Of a stretch of 64,000 nucleotides of DNA, positions 22,362 through 34,861 are shown piece by piece. Each line of letters opens with the position of its first letter. The stretch's first letter is position 1. The translations under genes were made by a program, and so were the position numbers. The notes under the pieces are model-generated. The model was given only the letters and a program-made list of their open reading frames with translations. It searched no databases and had not been told where the DNA came from. The stretch is from Hydractinia symbiolongicarpus (Eukaryota; Cnidaria; Hydrozoa; Anthoathecata; Hydractiniidae): positions 24,578,328-24,642,327 of the forward strand of contig NC_079876.1 in the NCBI RefSeq assembly GCF_029227915.1, read 5' to 3'.

Positions 22362-25079
22362 AAATTTTCTTTAATAATAAAAAATAAATAATTATTCAAG
22401 CGTGATACGAATATGTATATAAAACTTATTAATCAACCAAACAAAATTTTTAAAAAATTTCTTTTTGTTTACACTACGTGGTGATGAAGTTGGTTACATT
22501 GGTTACATAAGATATAGTATAGGTATAGAAATCAGACCTAAGTTTCCAATCCATCGACGACGATTGATTCGACTGTTTCGTTACAGGTCCACATAACAAA
22601 AATTATTAGTTTGTCGTGAAAAGTTAAAAGCCCTCGATGCTTCTTTTTTGTTGTTGCGCTGCATGACATTTCAAAGCGCGAAAGGACACAAATATGCGTA
22701 CATATACGTAAATACAAACTTTATTTTCTATAAAGTATCATAAATGCATGTTTTTTTATGAAATAATGTACAGGAAATTTTAAGCAACTAAAGCCAGCAT
22801 TAAACTTTAATAAAGAACAATAGCGACAAATTAACCATGGATTTCTGTAGCTTTCTCACTCGCACCCTTAAAATGCAACAAGAGTTCCGCGAAGGTGTAA
22901 CAGCAACTTTAATTAGGGCGCCGTATCGATCAATATTTGCTGTATCCGTCTCTACGGATTTTTTGATGGTTTTAATTTATTTTTTTCAAGAAATTTATTT
23001 ATCTGTTGCCTTAGTGTGAGTGTTTAAACCGCTTCAGTTTTTTGTTTACATTAAGGTTCCACATTGGGAAATAATACTTTCTTTACAATTATACCAGACT
23101 CTTAACAAGAGAGAAAAAGTCCGTTATAAGCGCGAGTGAAAGAAGTCTTGGGAAAGAGGTTGGAAATAATTGGTTACTTTACATAGGATACTTAAGCAAC
23201 AACTTAAGCCACGAACAAAGCTAAAAGTCTTGCAAAGTAAAGAAACAGCGAGGCTCGACCGAAAACGTTGCTTTTTAAAAAAGGTGTTACTCCAATGCCT
23301 AATCTTCTAAAAAAACCAGGTAAGTATAAAGTAACCATCAGTATTTCTTCATCACCTTCACTCTCATTCATCTTGACTTCATCAAAAAATTTATAGTTCA
23401 TTTACAAATGCATATACACACAGTGTCTGCAAAATATTTCGTGCCTTTATAAATTTGCCTTTTTTATTTAACTGTTTTTTTCTCTGTGTTTTAACGCCCT
23501 CTAGCAGTTATAATCATTAAAAAATCAACTCCTGAACTTGTCCATTCCAGTTAGCGGAAATGTTAATTTTTCTTCAAATCTTTTTCTTTTTTTTTACAAC
23601 GTAAACACAATAGGTGGCCATTACGCAAGTTACAACAGCATAGTAAAGGGTTGTCATAACCATCTAATATAAAATATGTACAATAGTTTATTTGATAATT
23701 GCACGCATATACTACTAGGATTGATAAAGTTGTAAACAATACTGAACAAATCACTTTTTTTTTGTGCCAATATCTGAATGTCGTCCCAAGGGTGTTGGTG
23801 GCCCCTGAGGCGTTATTACGGAGTGGTCAACAATGACCTTTGAACAGGCTGGTCATGTGACACAAAAATGCCCAGATATACTTGGCATTTTTGAATCTTC
23901 AAGGATAATGAGATGTAAATTTGGCGTTCACCTTAAAAGCAAGATTTAGACATGGGAGCGAAGAAAAAGACACAGCATCAAAGAAACTTTTTTCTCAAAT
24001 GAAAGCAAAATTGTCATAATATTACTTACTTTACCCTATTGATCTGGCTTAGTTTGATTGTTTAATATTGGCAAAAAGCCTCTAATTAAGAAAATGTTTT
24101 GGAAGTTTGTTGCCATTAAAATTCATAAGGTACCTGAGACAGATTCACTTAACCAAATATTTATAAACGACATATTCCATAGTTATTATTTTCCAGGTGG
24201 GTGACACGTTAGGAATTGTATGAGAAGAGCTGGGCAATCTAGTTTCTGTGCAACAAATTGTCTTATTTTTAACTTCAAAACTAAGAAGGACAGGTTCTAA
24301 TGCTAAATTTATGGGTTATTCTCGGATCCGGGTTAACATACTTGACATTTTTTGATCATGTTCAACAAAAATGACAAACATATTTAAATTCAGCATCAAA
24401 AATTATGGAATCTTGCATTTTTTAAGTTTATGCAGTGAGTGAACTTCCCCTATTAGTAGCAAAACCTTCAACGTTTTTTGATGAAATGACAATACAGATT
24501 AACTGCAGTGAAATGGCTCACTACAGTTGATTATTACAGTCAAACTCTTATAAAACTTAAAATATAATAAAGTCCAACCTCGTTGCCAGGGCATATGAAA
24601 GGTCTTTGAAAGTTCTCTAGAAATCTTTTTATTTTTTTGAAAAATCTTTATCCATGAGATATTTGTCTTAAAACTTGCGCTAATTATGCGAAATTATGAC
24701 GCCATTGTTAGCATTAAGTATAATATGGTAACTAAATATTAAGCTTTATGTAAAATGTTTTTTAAACGCGTCAAAGTGAGCAGTCAGAAAACATTTTTAA
24801 CTCTATATGGCTTGTCAAATATGTTAACTTAATCCCCTTGAAGAGCATACCCATGACATCATGCATAATTAGTAAATCTTCTTTGTCCAAATTCTAAACA
24901 ACCAAGCAAGAATTTAAAAAAAATATTTTAATTCCTAGACAAACTTTCAAGTTCTTTCATATGCAATTAACTTTATTTTTCGTGGGAGGTAACCTAAATG
25001 ATTAATCTAACTGAGATCTTATTAAAACGGGTGGTCTTTTTCTTCTCCTTCTTCTTCGACCGATCTTTTATCTGATTGC
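22362..25079. other. Gene-poor stretch
   Basis: No supported gene. Frames at 22837-23019 and 23204-23401 lack recognisable motifs. A strong donor-like CCAG|GTAAGTATA at 23318-23330 follows a short ATG frame, but no partner exon was found. The DNA is AT-rich throughout. Confidence 0.45.
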
Positions 25080-28000
25080 CGTAACGTCACGACTTTTAAA
25101 GTCCGATCTGACCCCTGTCACCACACCTCAGCACCACATTTTTGATGGAACGTGCGGCTGGATGGTCAAGGAATCACGAAAACAACCTGTGCTTAAATTG
25201 ACCACAAACAAACATGACTACGAACATGTCATTCTGTTATGTCCTATTGTCAAGCCAACTAATGTTTTCGCCATCACAGACAGGAGCCTAATCGTCATCG
25301 ATGGGGCTGAAAAGATTTCGCTCCTGCGGATTTAAGGACACTGACCTACTATCAGTGAAGAAGAAGATGTATGCAGCCAACAATGAGGGAATAAACATCC
25401 TTGGCGCTGTGTTTGCTCGACTATAGGGAGTTGACAAGGGTGGCAAAAGGGTCGAGACTGGAGACATGATTTACGCATTGAACACAACTGACCTCTTCTA
25501 CCTTAGCCGGCACACCATAGAACAACTGAAAATAATATCGTCGGATTTTTCTACGGTGCTACGGCTTCAGTGACTGACTCACTAACTTAACTACGATCGA
25601 CTGATGATGTGGCACAGACCGACAATCAACATCCAGAGCAAGAATGCAAATGTTTAGAGAGAGAGAGAGTAACCTCCTGCTCGTCCTGAGAAACTAACAT
25701 TTCCAGCTGATGATGAGTATAACGATAAAATAAAGCAATGGCTGCTGGAACGTTACTCCGTGTCAACTTTCATTCAATGTCCACATCAGCCACTCCCGAT
25801 GATGACTGGACCACCTATAAAGATTAACATTTGCCCCAGAAGCAACGCCAACCACCATCCATACTCCTGCATCTATCCCCATCTATTGGAGAGACGATGT
25901 CAAGAAGCAATTGCATGCAGGCATCGCTTTGGGGGTCATTAAAAAGGTGGAGCCCAAAACACTCAACACGTGGTACCACAGAGTGTTTTGGGAGAGGAAG
26001 CCGGACGGAAGCTCGAGACGTGTTGTCGACTTCCAGTCCCTAAACCACCATTGCCTACGTGACACCCACCACACAGCGCCACCATTCAACCAAGCACAAG
26101 CCATTCTACACAGTACGTATCGATCAGTCACTGATGCATGGAACGGTTACCATTCAGTGCGGAATGTGGAAGATCGCCACTTGCTGACCTTTATGACAGA
26201 ATTTAGGCGATATCGATACCGCGTTGCCCATAGGCCTATATGGCAAGCGCTGATAGTTATACACATCTTTGCGACCGTATAATCGCTGCAGTTCCCAGGA
26301 CAACTAAGTGTGTACCGCACTTTGGGACGACAACCTCGAACAATACTACGAATGATTGACTTTTTTAAACTTGTTGGACGTAAAGGCATTGTTCTGAACC
26401 CCTAAAAGTTTCAGTTCGCACAGAAAGATATCGATTTTGCTGATTTTCAGATCACCAAGGACGATGTTAAACCTCTCAACAAATACTTGGAATCGATCAT
26501 ATCCTTTCCTCGACCACCACCTTTCAAACCTTTTCTTAGCTCAAAGACGCGCTTTGAAAGGAGTGAAGAATTAGACGTTGCCTTAAAATATTAAAAACTG
26601 AACTTGTAGAAACAATTAAGTAAAGTGTTAGAATAAGGCGATTGTGAATTTCCAACGCCAGACTGTTGTGAACAAGGATGGCGAATCACCCTGGCTGGCT
26701 CACATTTCTTGAGGTCGGCTGAACAACGTTATGCACCCATCGAAGGATAGGCACTGGCGATAGCCTGGGTCCTTGCAAGCGCAAAATCTTTCACTCTTGG
26801 CTGCAACGATTTGGCTGCCACAACTGACCACAAGCCTTTGGTCAGAATCTTTGGTGATCGTTCGCTTGACAAAATATCGAACAGCAGAATTCTTTGTCTG
26901 CGTCAAAAAACGTTAGCATGACGAATCAAGATATTTAACATCCCCGGAATAAGCATCACCGCTCCTGATACTACATTGCGCAACCAGCCATGTCCACGTT
27001 AACTCCGGACCAACACAAGTGCCTGTTGGATCAAATTGACAGCATCTACTGTTAATTATTTATGTATTTTTAACACGTGACTCTTAAAGCCACGTGTGAC
27101 GAATGTGATGTAGATGTATACTTTTTAGGTGCTTCGGCAGTACAGAAAATATTTTGTTGATATAAGACACGTTTTCATGAGTTCCTTTTTACGAGATATT
27201 ACATCTACAGCAGCACATCAGATGGTGAAATGGAAAAAGAGATCATCGCCTCCATCAGCTCATCAATGAACAAAATCCAAGCAGTTACGTGGCAAAATGT
27301 GAAGGAAGCTTCCAACTGATGCCATTAACGCCACTCGAGAGAGATGCACCAGCTGCTGGAGGATGACCCCTAGCCAACCAAACCTCCCACCTGCCAACCC
27401 ATTCATACCATCCTATCCATTTGAAGCCATTGCAGCAGACTTTTGTCAACAAGGCGGAAGCAAATACCTCATTACTGTTGATTGATTCAGTAATTGGCCA
27501 GAAGTATTGAAAGTCAACTCATGAGGTACGAACGCCGGATCATCTGGTCTTGTCAACGCACTCAAAAGTAACATTGGGACATTCTGCGTACCAGAAGAAT
27601 TCAACAGTAACGAGTCCTCAGTCCAAATCGATGGAAACCAAAACTTTCCTAGACAGATGGGAAGTGAAGCATCGACTATCGTCCTCGTACAACCCTCGGT
27701 CAAACGGACGCGCCGAAATGGTTGTAAAATCAATGAAAAGACTACTCTCGGATAACGTTTCACTTAATGGAGAAATCAACACGTATGCTTCACCAAGGCA
27801 ATTTTACAGCAACACACCTGACCCGGGAAACGGCATCTCACCAGCTGAAGGAATATTTGGAAAACCCCTCAGAGACTGTTTCCCAGTGAAGCCTAAATCA
27901 CAAATTTTCACTAACGAAAAAGTAAGACCTGTCTGGACCGACTTATGGAAAAATCGTAAAGACACATTGAGAGCACGGTTTGCACGGCAAACAAAGGCGC

Positions 28001-28190
28001 TGTCAGCGAAGACAAGAAACCTTCCACCACTCTAAGTTGGCGACAACTGCCGGATAGAAAGCCAACATGGCCGTTTCCCTAAAAAGTGGAACAGAACCGT
28101 CAAAGTGGTTGAAGTCAAAGATAATGATCAATACATCATTAAAGTTGACGGGTCTGGTCCCCTTACTTTACGGAACTTAAGGTATCTGAT
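25080..28190 (+). pseudogene. Decayed Ty3/gypsy-type LTR retrotransposon pol region
   Basis: Pieces of a pol polyprotein occur in the right order on the plus strand but with many stops and frame changes. A protease-like region lies at 25430-25560. Reverse transcriptase at 25750-26280 shows FWERKPDGSSRRVVDF and WNGYHSV with EDRHLLTF. RNase H lies near 26690-26900 (YAPIEG, ATTDHKPL). Integrase-like sequence at 27430-28030 shows YNPRSNGRAEMVVKSMKRLL, followed by the SPAEGIFGKPLR type block. The RT motif order and the integrase after RNase H point to the Ty3/gypsy group. I could not delimit LTRs or a gag. The base composition is clearly richer in G+C than the flanks. It cannot produce a full protein. 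Confidence 0.85.
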
Positions 28191-28499
28191 GAAATAATGA
28201 CTATGAAATGCAATAGTTATTCAAACATGATGATTGCATGGGCTTTAACAGGCCTTTGAGCTTTGTTCTTTCAAAGCTAGAGGAGTTGTGTGTGTATTTG
28301 ATACCATTATATTATTTCATATTATATTCTTTTAGTTCAAACATTTATTGACTATAAAAACTAAGATTAATAACCATATTAAGCTATGCAATTATCATAA
28401 AGAATGAAAGAACCGTTTTAAAACCAGAACGTGTTAAAAACCTACTCATACTGGTTTGTATACCAACAGGTACAGTATTTCTCCGCGGAAGTGCAAAAA

Positions 28500-28759
28500 C
28501 AATTGTGGCGCGTGGCCTTGTGGTTATGGAGTTCGCTTCTTAATCACAAGGTCCGTGCTTCGGTCCACAGCGCGAGCATGTTTACCAAGTATCTTTACTA
28601 CAACTACAGGTCAACCCATGCCATGTGAGGGAAAATGGGTAGGTAATGCCGTTGTATACTTAATGTGAAGATTCAGAACACAGGGCCCACATTGATAACA
28701 GTGTTTCAAACACTGAAATGGCTCTATCCTGTGTAAATATTCGGAATAATAATAATAAT
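28500..28759 (+). mobile_element. tRNA-derived SINE with (AAT)n tail
   Basis: The head has an A-box-like TGGCCTTGTGGTTATGGAG near 28512-28531 and a B-box-like segment GGTCCGTGCTTCGGTCC at 28550-28566. The unit ends in an AATAATAATAATAAT tail at 28744-28759, as for SINEs mobilised by LINEs with simple-repeat tails. The body includes an inverted pair around GTGTTTCAAACAC near 28701. Confidence 0.65.
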
Positions 28760-29144
28760 CTAGTCAAAACACTTCTCTCAAGAGCATGGAGAATATTTTC
28801 AGACAAATCATTATTTACACAGCTTATTGCGAAACAATCAAATCAATCTTTTAAAAAATCAGTATTCCGAGGAAATTTTAAAAGCAATCATTTGAAACTC
28901 CGTGGAAAAACATAAATGCGTCAAAACAACCGTTAACAAATTAGAAGTGTTCATGGTTTTGCCGTTTTATGGTTTTTCATCGGAAAAGCTGAAAAAGTGT
29001 TCAATGAAATTTTCTTTCAGACAGCTTTCCTCAAATTAAGTCGAAGCTCGTGTCCCGCACTACATGCAAACTTGAAGATCTGTTTAAGTTCAAGGACAAT
29101 ATACCTAAAACGTTTAAGTCAAATTTGATGTGCGGAGTGCATTA

Positions 29145-29345
29145 CATGTAGGTTTATTTCACTGCTTTCGAAGATCTTTTTCTGGATATGTGCAGACTTG
29201 TTGTCACGTGACTTCGTCTTTCAACGTAGATTTGTATACGAGTTGAATTGCCGCACTTTTTGAAACCATCTCTTTTTCTAAGAATTATGCGAGACGCCCA
29301 AAAAGGTTTAGGACGAATATGGTTAATAGACTTCAACTGAACACG
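29145..29345. repeat. Dispersed repeat of about 200 bp, copy 2
   Basis: Same order of blocks as 14620-14840: GGTTTATTTCACTGC, TTGTTGTCACGTGACTTC, GTTGAATTGCCGCACTTTT and TTAGGACGAATATGG. The two copies differ at many sites, so they are old. Confidence 0.65.
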
Positions 29346-29392
29346 ATAAGTAATATTAAAATTTAGACCCATATACTTACATCATAGACCTT

Positions 29393-29719
29393 TTGAATGT
29401 TTACATTTGTCACGGTAAGCCCTTTTAGCTTTAACAATTGTTATAGCAGGCAAAAAGATACGGGCGCTCGGTTAAGCGAGGTCTTTTTCGGTCTGTTTCT
29501 TGGCACGAAGTTATTATTACGACTTTTTATTAATATATGTTAATCAGAAGGTCCATATCTACACTCGATAGTAGTTTAAAGCCTCAACAGCCTTGTAGAA
29601 AAAAAAGGGCTAAAAAAGACCTTTTTAAACAAGCGCCCGCATCTTTCTGAGGGCGACGCAGTTGTTAGAGCCAGAAGGGCTTACCGCGAAAAATGTAAAC
29701 ATTTAAGAAAGGTCTATTG
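29393..29719. mobile_element. Fold-back MITE with about 105-bp TIRs
   Basis: The left arm begins CATAGACCTTTTGAATGTTT. The right arm, ending GGTCTATTG at 29719, is its imperfect inverse over roughly 105 bases, including GTTTACATTT, GGTAAGCCCTT and CGGGCGCT in matching order. Total length is about 327 bp, with no coding capacity. A TA dinucleotide at each border could be the target duplication. It lies 370 bases before RRP36. Confidence 0.82.
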
Positions 29720-30092
29720 CTACTACTGTATATTGCAAATCATTTCATAGCCCTGCCTCCCTTAATCTAAAAGTAAAATGGGCTTGATTTTTGTATTCCT
29801 TAGAAGCTTTTAAAGTTGGGGTGGAGGTAGAGGAGGTTATTGATGGAGTGGGTTATTCTCGTTACGCACAGAAAATAAAGGAATACTGTCCAACAGGCAA
29901 AACCGTCTTTGCTTCAATCTTTAATTTACTTGCAGGATATCTTATCAAAAAGATAAGCGTGTCGGGGGACTTCTTTTGCAGGGAAGGGGGAGGGAGCACG
30001 CTTAGCCAGAACTATGTACGGTTTTAATACCAAGTCAATGATTTCAATTTTAGCTGAACAGTAAGGTGCACAGTAAAACTTTCAAAAAAAAT

Positions 30093-30851
30093 ATGGATAG
30101 TTTTCAGCAGAGTAGTGAAATGTTTGATGAAAAGGATAACGAAGAAGAATTAAGAAATGAGTTAGCTGATATTCCACTTGGTGAACTACAAAAGCTAAAG
30201 GAAACTGTAGGTCTTAAAAAGTACAGCAAAGCTGTGTTTGGCTCGTGGAAACCTCAGACATATGATAATTGGCGAACTTTGCCAAAAAAGAACATTGAGG
30301 GTGAAAAAGTAGAGCAGAATAAAAGTGGGTCACAAGAGCAAAAAAGTAAAAGTGAACCTATCTCAATGTCCTCAAAGATCAAAAACTTTAGAGTGAGAAA
30401 GGTTATTACAAATATTAAAAGAGCTAAAAGAGATCCTAGATTTGATGATCTTTCTGGGAAATTAAATGAGGAATTATTTGAAAAATCTTACGGTTTTGTA
30501 GAAGTTATGAAAAAAGAAGAAATGCAATCTGTTAAAAAGCAACTTAAGAAAGTAAGAAACAAAGAAAAAAAAGCTGATCTCCATAAATTGCTCCAAAGGA
30601 TGGAGCAAAAGGATCAAGAAACACTGAATTTAAAGAAGAGAAAAGAAAAAGATAGGGAGAGAAAAAAATCAGAACTTCGTTTAGCAAAAGAAGGGAAAAA
30701 GCCATATTACTTGAAAAAGTCAGAGAAAAAGAAACTTGACTTGGCAGAAAAGTATTGCGAATTAAGGAAAAACGGACAGCTTAATAAATATTTAACTAAC
30801 AAGAGGAAACGCAACGCAGCCAAAGAAAAAAAGAAACTTCCTAATCGCTAA
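30093..30851 (+). CDS. RRP36: rRNA-processing protein RRP36 homolog
   Basis: A single-exon frame of 252 residues from ATG 30093 (MDSFQQSSEMF). The frame is open further upstream, but with no earlier ATG. It is acidic at first, then has KKYSKAVFGSW and the RRP36 core RAKRDPRFDDLSGKLNEELF, KSYGFV and a long Lys/Glu helix (MKKEEMQSVKKQLKKVRNK). Near the end come the motifs EGKKPYYLKKSEKKKLDLAEKY and KRKRNAAKEKKKLP. RRP36 acts in the nucleolus in early cleavage of pre-rRNA for the small subunit. Length and motif order fit the family. A splice-acceptor-like TTTCAATTTTAG ends 39 bases before the ATG, so a 5' UTR intron or spliced leader is possible. Confidence 0.92.
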   Translation: MDSFQQSSEMFDEKDNEEELRNELADIPLGELQKLKETVGLKKYSKAVFGSWKPQTYDNWRTLPKKNIEGEKVEQNKSGSQEQKSKSEPISMSSKIKNFRVRKVITNIKRAKRDPRFDDLSGKLNEELFEKSYGFVEVMKKEEMQSVKKQLKKVRNKEKKADLHKLLQRMEQKDQETLNLKKRKEKDRERKKSELRLAKEGKKPYYLKKSEKKKLDLAEKYCELRKNGQLNKYLTNKRKRNAAKEKKKLPNR

Positions 30852-31391
30852 TGAGAAACACTTTTTGTAAAAAAGTTATGAATTGATATCTTACTCTATT
30901 AATATTATTGTTGTCATCATGTTGTGCTGTGTGTGATTTATATATCTGGTTTTAAATTGGAATTTTGTTTCTTAGTGGTCTAATGCCATAGTGACGCATT
31001 TATATGTAACATGTATGGCTCTATATTGGTATGTTATTGTCAGACAAATTAGTATATTGTTGTGGGTGGTGGGAACATGATGGGCATTTAAAAGACATTA
31101 AGTTAAGCTGAATTTAAGTTTAATTTTGAGATTCATTTTGGATTTCGTTGAAATAAAATTGGGTGGTTTGCAGGAAAACATTTCTTTCAAAATTCCCTGA
31201 TATCCAAATATTTTGACAATCTTTGTAATATAATGTTACCTTATTCTTTAATTGATTGAAAGTTCCACAATTGGCTGCCAAAATTTGAACTGCAGAAATT
31301 AATTGTATTAACAAATGATTTATCCTTAAGTCTTAAACTTTTATACATATGCAATTTTATTTTTTTTAGCTACGCACACAATAGAAAAACC
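30852..31391. other. Spacer between RRP36 and mLST8
   Basis: 540 bases between the RRP36 stop and the mLST8 start. No gene seen. It ends in the strong acceptor-like tract ATTTTATTTTTTTTAG at 31354-31369, 22 bases before the mLST8 ATG. Confidence 0.6.
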
Positions 31392-33105
31392 ATGGGTGTA
31401 GATCAAGTTTTACTAGCTACAGCAGGTTATGATCATACTATTCGCTTTTGGCAAGCACACAGCGGTGTATGCATGAGGACAGTTCAGCACCCTGACTCCC
31501 AAGTTAATGCAATGGAAATTACACCAGATCGTCAATTACTATCAGCTGCAGGCTATCAACATATACGTATGTATGACATTCCATCAGCCAACCCTAATCC
31601 CGTCATAAATTATGATGGGGTTTCAAAGAATGTTACAGCAGTCGGTTTTCAGGAAAATGGCAAGTGGATGTTTACTGGAGGTGAAGACAAATCAGTAAGG
31701 ATTTGGGATATGCGTTCGAGGAATTTACAATGTCAACGGATATATCAGGTCAATGCACCAGTAACTTCTGTGGTTTTACATCCAAACCAAGCACAACTCA
31801 TTGTTGGTGATCAAAGTGGTGCAATTAATATGTGGGATTTAAAGACAGACCATAATGAACAACTTATACCAGAAACAGGTACATTTCTATTTAGAAGTAA
31901 AAGCTTTTTGGTTTATGCCATCCTTCAGTTCTGCATAAAATATAGGTATATTTTAGGTACATTTAAACTGTATATATCTGTGATTATTTCATTTAGCTTC
32001 AAAACAAACCTATAAAAGGCAGGATGGAATTAGTCAATTTGAGGGAACGGAGCATAGTAAAAAACTAATGCTTGTAGATCCTTTCAAACAATGCTTTTCA
32101 CACAATCTTTGCAAACTCTTTAAAAAATATGGAAAGAAATTACCTTCAATTGGTACATATTACAGCATGCTGAATTGTTGAATTATATATAAAGTAAGGT
32201 GTCACAGAAGCCTCTGTTAAAAAAATGCAGATTTTGTGGATTATTGAATTTTCAGTGTATCTCTCTGTAGTCCAGGCATCAGGTATCACCTTAAACTACA
32301 ATTTTTAATTGTTATTTTTATAGGTCTTAATATGCATTGGGTCTAATGCATAGGGTTACAAATAATTCATGTAGTTTTCGAGCCAACTATGTTAACCTTG
32401 TGTTATTTTAAAGAGCAGAAAACCAACTTTATTGCAGGAAGTACAATTTAAATTTTTAAAGTCACTCAAAACTAGGGATAGTACCCTAAGAGAGAATGAA
32501 AAATTGATTTTTGTCTGTGGGTGCTGGAATCTGACCCAAAAACATGTTGACCCCTAGTTTTCAACTAGCCTGCAGAGTATTTGTTTACTTTAAAAAAATT
32601 ATGTAGAGGAAGGGTCCATTTCGAAATAAAAATATGAGACATGTGCGTCATCATAGATGCGGTCATACAGTCAGTTGCAGTGGATCAAGAGGGCAAGTTC
32701 ATGGCGTCCGTCAACAACAAGGGAATGTGTTATGTGTGGAGGTTAACTGGTGGAGCGCGAGAAGAAAAGACTATATTTTACCCACAACAAAGAATTCCAG
32801 CGCATGTAAAGTATGGATTAAAGTGTTTGTTTAGCCCCGATTCCAGCCTACTTGCAACCACTTCAGCAGACGGAACTTTAAAGCTTTGGAATACATCCGA
32901 TTTTACGTTATTCAAAACATTGTCGGACCCATCGAAGAGATGGGTATGGGACTGCTCGTTCTCAGAGGACTCGCACTATATTATAACAGCTTCATCGGAC
33001 AGCAATGGTAGACTGTGGAATGTCGACAAGGCTGAGATAATCCGAGAATATACTGGCCATCAAAAAGCTATAGTCTGTCTTGCTTTTAAGGATGTTAAAA
33101 GTTAA
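31392..33105 (+). CDS. MLST8: mLST8 (GbetaL), WD40 subunit of mTOR complexes, two exons
   Basis: Exon 1 is 31392-31878 and exon 2 is 32657-33105. The junction ACAG|GTACAT .. CATAG|ATGCGG joins in phase as [16 protein letters not shown], giving 311 residues (human is 326). WD repeats are evident: [106 protein letters not shown], then [11 protein letters not shown] near the end. The whole fits one seven-bladed propeller. mLST8 binds the mTOR kinase domain in TORC1 and TORC2. The start [20 protein letters not shown] is the usual N-terminus, with just the first few residues differing. Confidence 0.96.
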
Positions 33106-33989
33106 CGGACTTGTGATCAACTACGAAGAGATGTAATGTTGATATCAATGAAACGAAATGGCAAGAAAATGGTGACGGAAAAGTAATTTGGCAAAGTTCC
33201 CGCCCTATGCTAAAACGCTGTGTGTAGGACGTTGAGTAATTTTCAAGATTTTATAACAATACAGTTTGCGCTTGATAAGTGGAAGTTTTAAGGGACCGAA
33301 AAAATGGTTCCAGTAAGCAAATGTTCCAGAAACAATAATTTTGTAAAAAAACGCAGTTTCGGGACAAAAAATACAGGTGCCAAAGTTTCCAGAAGGGTGG
33401 AATAAGCCATCGCAAGTTCAATTTAGTTATTTTTTATAGTCACATAGAACGAAACTTGCTGTAATGTGTCACCAACCACGTGATTCGAATGTGGAAAAAA
33501 AAATTGTTTTAAGAATCGAAAAAAATGTTCCAGTTACGAGGGTGTATTTTGGCTCAAGGGGACGGAAAAAATAGTTCCTAGTGGAAGTTTCACTTTCCGA
33601 GTTTCCACATATCGAGCAGCAACTGTAATGTGTTTGGCAATTTTGGGTGACCAGTTGCACCTACACTTTTGACATCAGTTATATTAATTTTTAAATACTG
33701 TACTGCATATGCTATTTTGACATATATATACTGTAAATTTTCCAGGCGTGTGCATGCGTAGTGATCATATTGGATTTGTATTCGTTAAATATAAAATAAA
33801 TTCTGTATAGTTTGGTACACTCATTTAGTGTATATGTTTGGCTTGACTGCCACTTTTCGCTGAAGAAAAACACTAACTCTTTTGAATTTTTTAAAACTAA
33901 ATTTTTTTTAAGGTGTTCTTCGGAACAGAAAAAAGGCTATACCGAAATGTGATCACAATTTGCTTTTTTTATACTAGTGTAAAAACACG
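33106..33989. other. mLST8 3' flank, no gene seen
   Basis: Two loosely similar blocks (about 33270-33420 and 33500-33650), each with a run like GGGACNGAAAAAATGGTTCC and CTGTAATGTGT, suggest an old duplication. An AATAAA at 33795-33800 is the clearest polyadenylation signal, about 690 bases after the mLST8 stop. No exon-like frame. Confidence 0.4.
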
Positions 33990-34465
33990 GTCGACTCTTT
34001 AATTAACTGACGTTCCAAAAGGGAACATCTAATTAATGGACAAAAAGTGATTACACAGTAACAAGCACGATTAAATTCTCATAGAAGACTCTTTAAATGG
34101 CAGATGGCAATTAGCGGGTATTCTAATTATCAGACAGTTTTCCGCTGCACTAAATGAAGTAACTATAGAAAACTTCTCTTTAATCAGTTGATTTTAATGA
34201 GACTGTTGCGTAAGCATCGCGCCTAACTACTACTTTTTGCGTCTACTATAGTTGTCATAAAATTGTTTAAATAAAATCAACTGCTATGTCATTTGATCTC
34301 GCTCTCTCTCACTAAAATAAGCTTTTTTGACCATGGATTACCTAGTTCGTGACTTCTACACCTATTGTCAAATTAAAGTCAGAACGAAGATTTTCCAAAT
34401 AGCGGACACCTATTTAGCGGACAAAAGTGATTGCAATGAATGTGCCTGTTAATTAGAGAGTCGAC
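33990..34465. mobile_element. pogo/Tigger-like MITE
   Basis: Ends are inverted: GTCGACTCTTTAATTAAC at 33990-34007 against the inverse of GTTAATTAGAGAGTCGAC at 34448-34465. GTCGACTCT near the tip, followed by an AATTA tract, is like termini of pogo/Tigger (Tc1/mariner) elements. Subterminal pieces such as GGACAAAAGTGATT also recur inverted. Length 476 bp, no transposase. It lies between mLST8 and SDR39U1. Confidence 0.7.
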
Positions 34466-34861
34466 TAGCTTTAAATTTGCTATAACGTATGCTTGAAGAA
34501 ATGTAAAGAGATTTTTGCAGGAAGAAAATTTAACGGAAAAGAAATTGGCGAAAGGAAAATTTGGCAGAGAGCGAATAAAATTTCGGCGTATATTAACATT
34601 TTGATCAGGAAATATCATTAGTATCAATTTCCTTTTTAATTTCGTTTTGGGATGCAGGACTTAAAAATACCTTATAATATAAAATTTAATGGTTTTTGCG
34701 GAAGTTTAATTTTGTTGACGTCTAAGAAAGAAAAAATTAGTGTTTCAAAAATTTTCAAAACCGCCGTTTATTCTTTTTGTTAAAATTTTGTCCTTTAAAA
34801 CAGTGGATTTTCCTAACTGCTTTATATTTACAGACAAGCCAGTATTTTACCTTTTAGTAAA

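Noticed and set aside
23204-23401. Short minus frame starting MNYKFFDEVK and a plus-strand donor CCAG|GTAAGTATA at 23318-23330
   Set aside because: Either could be a first exon, but no partner exon with matching phase or recognisable sequence was found nearby.
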